Assembly (NCBI GenBank): GCA_019155205.2
Contig: JAHNZQ020000004.1
Span: 5,064,900-5,083,273, forward strand
Direction: 5' to 3'
DNA: 18,374 nt
Origin: Gracilaria vermiculophylla
Taxonomy: Eukaryota; Rhodophyta; Florideophyceae; Gracilariales; Gracilariaceae
The notes beneath the pieces are model-generated. The model saw nothing but the letters and a program-made list of their open reading frames with translations, searched no databases and was not told where the DNA came from. Positions 10,101 to 15,928 of this stretch are shown here, piece by piece; the first letter of the stretch is position 1; every line of letters starts with the position of its first letter. Made by a program: the position numbers and the translations under genes.

Positions 10101-10892
10101 AATGGCCTCACAAGAATTGGCCTGTACATCTGAATTAAGTTCGCTGCGAGGAAATTCCGGTGGGTACTGTGGAAGGGTTGGGACTTCTTTGAACGGCAGA
10201 GTCGGCTTCAGTGATTCAAATAAGATCTTGATATCATCACAAGCAATTAACTCAAACAGAAGTCGCCCAGTATAGACTTGTAGGTTAATGTCAAGCTTTT
10301 GACGTGAGTTTAAAGCCCCTAAAACATCTTCACGATTGGCGAGCAAGACGATGTACGGTACATTCCAGTTCAAAGAGTCGGGATAAGCCAATGATTCAAG
10401 CGAACGACGCAGAGTTGAGTTGGAACACTTGATACCATCGATGATTTCGATAAAGTTGATGCGGGAATCAGATGGACGTTTTGAATCTTTGATACAATCG
10501 GCATTTTTGGCAGTGCGACCAAACGAACATTTCTGAAGAGTGACTGATCCGATATGACGATATATACATATGCGGTCAGAGGCTCTGGCGGCATCCTTTG
10601 CAGCCTGTGGGGTGATAAAGTATGAATGAAGGTTTCCATTACGTCTGACATGGATGTTTTCCATGCATTTGAGGGTCTTCATATCTTCAGGTAACGGATT
10701 CCAGCGCACTTGTTCATTGTAAAGGAATAAAATCTGGTCACATGCTTGATGGACGTCGGCAACGGTGTGGATTGCATCTTGGGTTTGGGGTTTGGATTCT
10801 CTGCGGGGTTTCTTAACTTCAGGGGCTTGTTCTGCTAGACGCGACGGTGTGCGTCTTTTGCGTCCAGAGCGACGATTTTCAGCGGTGGGCAT
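7197..10892 (-). CDS. SHPRH-like SNF2 ATPase with inserted RING finger (putative E3 ubiquitin ligase)
   Basis: The 1231-residue protein starts at its first ATG; five more in-frame codons upstream begin only with TTG. The basic N-terminus (RRSGRKRR) looks like a nuclear localisation signal. SNF2 lobe 1 shows FPFQEQTVRWML (about 293-304), Walker A EEMGLGKT (358-365), the DEAQ box (530-533) and LMTGTP (556-561). A C3HC4 RING (878-924; Cys878, 881, 894, His896, Cys899, 902, 921, 924) lies between the lobes, followed by a basic stretch KSKKKRGRRRSNRK. Lobe 2 carries ASGLNLIAAEYVVFLE (1136-1151) and the arginine-finger motif QASARVHRIGQTKK (1161-1174). A RING placed between the lobes is the plan of the Rad5, HLTF and SHPRH group. 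DEAQ and HRIGQTK fit SHPRH best. Such proteins remodel stalled forks and ubiquitinate PCNA. No PHD, histone-H1 or HIRAN domain is evident. No intron interrupts the frame. Confidence 0.93.
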   Translation of the reverse strand: MPTAENRRSGRKRRTPSRLAEQAPEVKKPRRESKPQTQDAIHTVADVHQACDQILFLYNEQVRWNPLPEDMKTLKCMENIHVRRNGNLHSYFITPQAAKDAARASDRICIYRHIGSVTLQKCSFGRTAKNADCIKDSKRPSDSRINFIEIIDGIKCSNSTLRRSLESLAYPDSLNWNVPYIVLLANREDVLGALNSRQKLDINLQVYTGRLLFELIACDDIKILFESLKPTLPFKEVPTLPQYPPEFPRSELNSDVQANSCEAILQRAESTGYQSISDDQRLKIERTLNVTLFPFQEQTVRWMLDKENGSHCLNDYFWEERVFTKKNGKDGGSFFYFPLTGEVRLNRPPRMRGGMVTEEMGLGKTIESLALIAAQREKTKLIELDLYCSKKPNDFNEVNGFVRMKRLKAMNKEQPYSENIFHHGDKIRPQFLERSFPQKVIVTRWTPQTTLVVCPQSLLGQWRQEAISKAPSLSLYVWGEEEDENELSEDYDRSVFAIGESAADIVLTTYETVRHDPLLSLITWRRVILDEAQLTRRSSTQIARDVFNLRSNTRFLMTGTPVVSSLDDFKGELATLKIWPFTLENDGFWEKHILEPMQDEGDTSLLSSLLDVTMIRHTKGQGLHLSLPDREYETIEVDLVGSHRSCYCYILAITLEELDSQLPGEFDSRRLRLLLKFLLWISLSPSLVDVGHLDIARRHIWARSERLIHGRSGDEEDPEMRQVTGRGAIEFVASASTGIVRQTFRTFAMDSVPPTSSETANVLEEYLHMSLDRLRQVVIDRNVISKDRVPHLRRERLAALAAGGVHRLATDTLQELRDTALRVGIVTKEQAAKLTRSSAMAKLQTHYDVENGIPERTVHESGFLAITKLIEGKENPPCPVCLTECDDRITVTKCGHLYCHGCMSLLLSTKDTHGYYRKPRCAICRRELTQNLVAEIIRNECGPSQNASSGDTDVKREVLVSKHDRSKTSKSKKKRGRRRSNRKAAAVVVEEHNEQRAPEFVVPTASEAWSEYSQLGEAPDRFRHITQSAAFPSIDASFLQHLQSAKHGLDSPKLSALLSLIRSCPATTKFCVVTGSVLSLGVVSDFLKKNHIKCVGVGVHTAQRRGRKKAKEMTNASEAFSTDPSVRVFLLNPANASGLNLIAAEYVVFLETLVRVADEIQASARVHRIGQTKKVKIVRIVARNTIDEQIAWERREASTPAQESQIMASLSQRDASDSLILRLFGHVLQRE

Positions 10893-11785
10893 GACAAGGG
10901 AGCTCAAGGCGGAGAAAGAAAGATCAGCTGTGCGTGGGGCTAATCACGATGGACGGCACAGGTTTAGATGGAGCTAAGTAAACAGAACTTGTGAGACGCA
11001 GAATGCGAAGGGTCGATCGAAGCAAAAAGTGCAAGCGAATTCCGCAGACAGAACGAGGACGTCTGGCTGTGCTTAAAACAGATACGCAGGAAAATGAAGT
11101 CGCGCTTCAAACCGCAAAAGCGAGCGTAATTATGAGAGCATGACATGCTCGACTGGGCTGACGACACAATGACAATAATCGTCGGGAGCCAAAAATTGCC
11201 CAAAAACAGGGGGGGTTGTCTAGCACAGTGCCAAAAACGCCCTTAGTGTGCTCCGCGTCTGAAGCTTGGGCGGTGAGCAGCAGGCGCTCGTGATCTAGGT
11301 GTACTGTTGGTACGGTTGTAAACTATGGCGACACAAGTCCTGCAAGGTCCATCGGACCGCTGCCATTGGCTTCGGCTGAAAACGTGGTGCTCCGTAGGTA
11401 GCGTAAAGGCGGCAGACTGATTGATTTGAATTTAAAACCAAAAATACAACGCAGTCACATTCGTGGCCACGATACTGTGCTGGCAGCGGTTTCATGATTT
11501 CAAACCAACTGTTTCCCAACCGACATTCTGAAGCTGGCCACAAAAGCGAATATGCATGCCGCAACTGTCCATGTCATTATACCCTTGGTATGTAAAGTAC
11601 ATATAATGTAGATACAAGCGAAGATGGACATCGTGCATTGCATTTCCGCTTCATTTTGAGGGGTTTTCTCGGCGGGTAATGAAATTCACTACGTTCCCGG
11701 CTCCACGGTGGAACTTCACATCACCTCGCGAATCAGCTTCCTTTTCCGTGCGTGTTGCGGGCTCACCCCGACAAACACCGAAGCC
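10893..11785. other. Divergent promoter region between the SNF2/RING gene and the F-box gene
   Basis: About 890 bases separate the two divergent start codons, so promoters for both probably lie here. Visible items are a G run near 11208-11217 and an AT-rich stretch with CATATAATG near 11600. Frames here are short, mostly without ATG and without motifs. No gene is called. Confidence 0.5.
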
Positions 11786-12231
11786 ATGGCCGGCTACTCT
11801 CCTCCGGCAACTGTGCTCGACCTTTCCGACGACGTTATAATTCTCATTCTTCAAAACCTTTCTGGTGTCGACTTGGCGCGGTATGTTATCCGCCCACTCA
11901 CCTCACCTTAATTCTTTCACAATCGCCACTAACATAACCTGTAAACTACGTAACTGATAGCGTTTCGCAAGTATCAAAACGCCTTCGCCGATTGGCATTG
12001 CATCCATCTTTATGGAAGAAAGCATGTTACAAGCTGTCTAATTTCCCATCTCATCAAATGAGGTATAGCAAATCAACGCGAACCGATTTCTGGCGCAGGT
12101 GTTTTCGAGAATTTTATTGCAAACCTGCTGGAGGCATATGTCTTGGCTGTTTGAAAACCGTTAATTACGATTTGTTCGACCCTACCATCGTACCAATGTG
12201 CACTTTTGTTCGCTCTCAAACACCGGAATGA
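11786..12231 (+). CDS. F-box protein with one intron; 3' part possibly broken
   Basis: The start ATG has a favourable context (GAAGCCATGG) and is the first in frame. Exon 1 is 11786-11880 and exon 2 is 11961-12231, giving 121 residues. Joining them completes an F-box at about residues 10-52: LDLSDDVIILILQNLSGVDL, then ARVSQVSKRLRRLALHPSLW. F-boxes bind SKP1 and bring substrates to SCF ubiquitin ligases. After a basic segment comes CLGC (92-95) and DPTIVPMC (105-112), which look like the two halves of a small zinc ribbon, but the fourth expected Cys is Val115 and the frame stops six residues later. The neighbouring frame reads HFCSLSN and on into YTISEAQ, so a single-base loss in the T run at 12205-12208, or an unrecognised second intron, may hide the true C-terminus. 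It could be a live gene, a pseudogene, or a sequencing error. Confidence 0.7.
11881..11960 (+). other. 80-bp GT-AG intron in the F-box gene
   Basis: The intron starts GTATGTTATC and ends CTGATAG. It interrupts a codon after its second base. Removing it restores a continuous F-box (LAR joined to VSQVSKRL), while reading through gives an unrelated sequence with an early stop. CTAAC upstream of the acceptor is a possible branch site. Confidence 0.85.
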
Positions 12232-13130
12232 ACAGAAACTTTAACTATACAATATCCGAGGCTCAGCTTTTATCTGTTTCAGATTGGAAACAATACCAGC
12301 TGGTAACCTACCGGCAACTTCATCCCAGTTCGCATTGGCACTTTGTACTCGGATGGAAACGAATACTCTATCTACTCTTTCATGTGTGAGCGGAAAATGA
12401 CGGCTCTTCTTTTTGAGGTCAATGCTGAAGATTTCAGTATCTTGCGGCCCAATACAGCCGTGCAGTGTCACTTGCATGCACTTCCATAAGAGGATTTGGA
12501 TTCAGTGCTTCGCATATTAACTCAATATGCTACGGACCTTTTTTTCCGATGGTTTCATCACTAACCGAGACCACAGCATCTGTTCGTGGTGCCGAAGACT
12601 ACCATGAAAATCTTCTCTAGAAAAAAATAAGATTTGAGAAGACCGTGAGTTGAATCGCATAGAGCGAAACAGAAAGACAAGTTTTTCTCAGTCGGCCAAG
12701 GTTTGCAATGCTCACAGAAGTACTGCGTTTGTTCGTAATGTATGTACTGTATGCGGTGGAAGGACGTCGAATGTGGCATGCCTCTCGCCCGAGGTTTCTT
12801 ACACTTCCGCCTGTCAGTCGTAAGCAGCCTAGCAGCATCTGACTCATTTTGGCGCGAAATACGAAATTCTGAGAATCGCAAACCGGTGAAAGCCCGCCAT
12901 GGGAACTGGATGCTAACAAGGTGGATGTATCCACATACCAGTACCTGTATGGGTAGTGCTCAGCGTACGTATTGTACGGTTCGCATCCTGAGGGTTTCCA
13001 TCGAGACCTTGTGTGTGTCTTTAACCTCAGGCATACCCATACCCCTGGTTCACTGCGCTTCACACAACGAGCTCACAAGTATCCGTGAAGTCCGTGTGTC
13101 GCAATCTCGTCACCCGAACTCCTTTATAAT
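12232..13130. other. Spacer upstream of UNG with coding-like fragments
   Basis: No intact gene is called. A strong 3' splice-site-like string, TTTTATCTGTTTCAG, ends at 12282. Frame 12307-12486 is open for 60 codons and reads like protein (for example GTLYSDGNEYSIYSFMCERK), but it has no start and lies between two stops. Farther on, in the same frame, 12697-12750 encodes a Cys-rich string with one in-frame stop (CSQKYCVCS, then CMYC). These may be missing exons or decayed remains of the F-box gene. The UNG promoter and leader occupy the right part, including an E2F-type site. Confidence 0.4.
12848..12859. promoter_or_regulatory. Perfect E2F-type site upstream of UNG
   Basis: TTTGGCGCGAAA is the textbook palindrome bound by E2F/DP in animals, plants and algae, where it drives S-phase genes. 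It lies 271 bases before the UNG start codon. It is recognised by sequence only; binding is inferred. Confidence 0.5.
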
Positions 13131-14021
13131 ATGCAGAAAAGTATCACTTCATACTTCAAAAAAGCACCAGCTCCTCCCATTAATAGGAAGAAAAGGGCCA
13201 ATGCCCTTAGTCCTATTCAGGTACAGCTTCTGAAAGATGAGACTCTTCCGGCTGATGTGAAAGCTCGTATAGCCGCCAACCGAGCAGCCGCCCGCGCCAA
13301 ACTGCTGGCGCGCACAGCAAAGTCATCGAACGGAAGGATAGATCTCGGTGCGGCTTTGGAACCAAGCTGGCGTCAAGCCCTATCAGCAACATTAAAGGAG
13401 CCATTCCTAAAGACCCTTTCGGAATTTGTTGCAGGCGAGCGTAAGAGCCATACTGTTTATCCTCCTCCGGAAAAAGTATTTTCCGCATTTAATCATTCCT
13501 CGTTTTTCCGCACCAGAGTGGTCATAATCGGACAAGATCCATATCATGGTCCGAACCAGGCGCATGGAATGTGTTTTTCTGTTCCACCAGGAGTTCACCC
13601 ACCTCCATCACTTCAGAACATCTTCAGAGAACTTGAGACTGACATTCATGGGTTTGTAAAGCCCAAGAGTGGATGTCTGGAGAAGTGGGCTAACCAGGGA
13701 GTTCTGTTGCTGAATTCGGTGTTGACAGTGCAACGTGCACAGCCGGCATCTCATCGAGGTCGCGGATGGGAACGCTTTACAGACGCAGTAGTTCACGCCC
13801 TCAATACAAGGCCTGGTCCTGGACTTGTTTTCATGCTTTGGGGAAGTTATGCGAAAAAGAAGGGAGCATCTATTGATACCAAAAAGCATTGTGTTCTGAA
13901 AGCCGTGCATCCAAGTCCCATGTCTGCCAACAGCGGCGGGTGGTTCGGAAACAAGCACTTTTCAAAAGCGAATGCATTCCTGATAGAAACGAGCCAAGAC
14001 GTCATTGATTGGAAGTTGTGA
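13131..14021 (+). CDS. UNG: Uracil-DNA glycosylase, family 1, nuclear type
   Basis: Removes uracil from DNA to start base-excision repair. The 296-residue protein has no intron. The N-terminus QKSITSYF (2-9) fits a PCNA-interacting peptide (Gln, then Ile three on, then Tyr-Phe). RKKR (19-22) is NLS-like. A helix at about 43-63 (VKARIAANRAAARAKLLART) resembles the RPA32-binding helix of human UNG2. The catalytic domain begins near 80. It shows GQDPYHGPNQAHG (134-146), with Asp136 as the water-activating acid, and NQGVLLLNSVLTV (188-200). FMLWGSYAKKKG lies at 234-245 and the His loop HPSPMS at 260-265 with His260 catalytic. The leucine normally at 264 is Met, and the following loop is one residue longer than usual. 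There is no obvious organelle presequence. It converges with the next gene, leaving 38 bases between stop codons. Confidence 0.97.
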   Translation: MQKSITSYFKKAPAPPINRKKRANALSPIQVQLLKDETLPADVKARIAANRAAARAKLLARTAKSSNGRIDLGAALEPSWRQALSATLKEPFLKTLSEFVAGERKSHTVYPPPEKVFSAFNHSSFFRTRVVIIGQDPYHGPNQAHGMCFSVPPGVHPPPSLQNIFRELETDIHGFVKPKSGCLEKWANQGVLLLNSVLTVQRAQPASHRGRGWERFTDAVVHALNTRPGPGLVFMLWGSYAKKKGASIDTKKHCVLKAVHPSPMSANSGGWFGNKHFSKANAFLIETSQDVIDWKL

Positions 14022-14059
14022 ACCACTAGTCCAGTCTGAGTCAAGCGCAGTAAAACCCG

Positions 14060-14650
14060 CTACAATCCTACTTGCCCCAGACCGTCGCATCTCGGACATG
14101 AAACCCGCTTCTCTCCGCGACATGCGGAGCATCGCGCCCCATTCTTACCGCCTTCATTGATATCCTTTAATGTCGTCCACCCACCCTCCCAGATGTCTCT
14201 CTTCCGTAAGTCTGAAACCGGAATTTCAATATGTATGCGATCTTGAACCGGCCCACAAGTGCTTGACAGAACTGCCACCCCGTCTTTTGCGTTTCTCCCC
14301 TTCTTCCCTATGCATCGAAAATGTCTCCACTTCCCATCTATTGCAGAAACGCTTGTCCACTTCGTGCCGACTATCGATTGCACTCTAACAGAGTTCTTTC
14401 GTGAAAAGCCGCCACGAGAAAGACTGCCAGTTTCATTGCAGATGGTACAAGGTCGCCATCCGCTTCCGCCACAAAGTCTACAGTAAATTGGGTCCCAAGT
14501 GTCTGCCAAGCCAGGATTTAAGCTTTTCGACGTCCATAGATTTGCTCGAGCTCCGCGGATGTTGCGTTTCTTCGCTAGAGGTAGAGCCAGGAGGCACGTA
14601 CCTGCGGCAATAAATAAACCATTGTTCAATATTCCTGGCAGACTTGCCAT
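14060..14650 (-). CDS. DnaJ-type zinc-finger protein lacking a J domain, membrane-anchored
   Basis: The 196-residue protein starts at the first in-frame ATG. The frame stays open about 230 bases farther upstream without an ATG, so an upstream exon is possible. A hydrophobic segment at about 8-26 (LNNGLFIAAGTCLLALPLAK) is a signal or membrane anchor. Two cysteine modules follow: C57-x2-C60-GGSG with C68-x2-C71, and C174-x2-C177 with C185-x2-C188-DGLG. These are the four CxxC(xGxG) repeats of the DnaJ cysteine-rich zinc domain, split by about 100 residues containing KRDIWEGGW. J-domain-less proteins of this kind in plants and algae (BSD2, PSA2 and LQY1 groups) act mainly in plastids in complex assembly or thiol exchange. 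Plastid location here is an inference. The two middle modules deviate slightly (CNETG, CRGEK). Confidence 0.8.
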   Translation of the reverse strand: MASLPGILNNGLFIAAGTCLLALPLAKKRNIRGARANLWTSKSLNPGLADTWDPIYCRLCGGSGWRPCTICNETGSLSRGGFSRKNSVRVQSIVGTKWTSVSAIDGKWRHFRCIGKKGRNAKDGVAVLSSTCGPVQDRIHIEIPVSDLRKRDIWEGGWTTLKDINEGGKNGARCSACRGEKRVSCPRCDGLGQVGL

Positions 14651-14932
14651 GTGTGATTTGAAGCCCGGTGTAGCTAGCTCTCTGATACTATCTTTTAAAG
14701 TGCGATGAATTCTAGGACAAGTATCACAGATGAAGGACGGGATGCCCTTCAACGCAGCGTTTCGCCGTGCAAAACAATCGAAGTTACATATGGCTGTCGT
14801 ACCCTCTTCATCGTGTCGCGTAAGCAAGTCTTTCTGTAGCCTGCAATTGTGTTTTTCCAACCGTCGTTGTTTGTGTGGTTAGAAATCGACGGCACACATT
14901 CAGTCCGTTCGTGATGGCGTTAACTAAACTTT
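14651..14932. other. Upstream region of the DnaJ-type gene
   Basis: This is the 282-base gap between the end of the cysteine-rich two-exon gene and the ATG of the DnaJ-type gene, both on the minus strand. The frame of the latter is open through most of it (to about 14880) but lacks an ATG. It therefore holds a promoter and leader or an unrecognised upstream exon. Confidence 0.4.
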
Positions 14933-15540
14933 TTACAATTCTGCTCCAGCTACAGAGCATATAATTTGGTTCCCCACTAGTGGCAGTACCGTCGAGACGA
15001 GGCGACTAAATGACATGCCGATCACGAAGCCGAAAACCGTAGAGAATAAATACACCTCGGACAAGATAATTTCATAAGGGTGAAGGGATCGCATCAATTT
15101 TGCAGGCAAATTATGAATGACAGAAGTGTGCGAGATTTTGAAACCAGATTCATACTGGCAGAACATCACTGATGGTTTGTTACTTCGAGAACCAACACTG
15201 GCAAACATGACATCTATCCACAGGCAGTACCAAAGTCACTAATCTATATCTTTTCCGATTAAGTGCCTTTACTATCGTGCATACGTTCACATCCTCCGCA
15301 AAGAGTCCAAACACTACGTCCATCCTCGTTCTCGATTTGATACACGAGTTTCTTTTTACACTTCTTCCGTTTCCCATTCTTGTCCTTAGCATGAAGTAAG
15401 GCTCCACATGGTTCTATCGTATGTTTAGAGCGCTTCATTCCACATTGAGAGCAAGGGCCGTTTTGAAAGACACGTACACCGGTGTTCAGGTCTGGTTCGG
15501 AGCAAGTAATGTAGAGCGGACGACATTGCTGGTTTACCAT
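14933..15540 (-). CDS. Unrecognised two-exon protein with Cys cluster and membrane segment
   Basis: Exon 1 is 15540-15285 and exon 2 is 15213-14933 (minus strand). Splicing out 71 bases joins two open frames into 178 residues. The N-terminal half holds paired cysteines: C30-x2-C33 (GPCSQCG), C45, C61 inside a basic stretch (KNGKRKKCKKK, 54-64), and C81-x2-C84 (LCGGC). This pattern can bind zinc. The C-terminal half contains one or two hydrophobic segments at about 138-166 (EVYLFSTVFGFVIGMSF onward). I recognise no family. The ATG is the first after an in-frame TAA, but an additional upstream exon is possible because the preceding sequence (15554-15766) is also coding-like. Alternatively the two halves are separate small ORFs. 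The merged model is an inference from frame continuity and splice sites. Confidence 0.5.
15214..15284 (-). other. Probable 71-bp GT-AG intron
   Basis: Read on the minus strand it begins GTATGCACG and ends CTGTGGATAG, very like the 80-bp F-box intron (GTATGT to TGATAG). Its removal joins two open frames in phase. Reading through instead gives a stop after eight codons. Confidence 0.5.
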
Positions 15541-15928
15541 TACTCCGGACGCTTCACGTAGACAAAATTGAAAAGGGAACCGTTAAAGGGTTGAGGTCAT
15601 ACAACCTCGCGACGATTAGACTTCCTGGGCTGGCTTGGGAAATGGTGCATAGAATTTCGTCGAAGGTGTTGCGTGTTACATAATAGCTTCTCAAATTCCA
15701 GCAGCTTCTACCCTTAGTAACCTTCAGGCCCGAGCCCAACAAAAATGTGACGTTTTCGCCGTACAACGCTGACCAATCAGGTCAATGAACTCATCATCGG
15801 ATATCCAATAAAAATGTGCAAATCAGTATCCCTCACTACGGCATACTCCTTTCTTGCTTAGATACGCGCGCCCTTCCGCCTGAAATACTTCACAAAATTA
15901 CATCTTTCAGACTACTTCGTACCTTAAG
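15541..15928. other. Stretch between the Cys-rich gene and the Tc1 remnant
   Basis: No complete gene is called. On the minus strand an open frame without ATG (15554-15766) encodes a protein-like string including NTFDEILCTISQASPG and LIVARLYDLNP, a candidate missing exon of the adjacent gene. On the plus strand a short frame near 15861-15928 encodes ALPPEILHKITSF, reminiscent of the start of an F-box. It ends where the transposon begins. Confidence 0.35.

Noticed and set aside
12617..13063. Minus-strand 148-codon frame opposite the UNG upstream region
   Set aside because: It has no recognised motif and no support from context. It overlaps the E2F site and opposing coding-like fragments.
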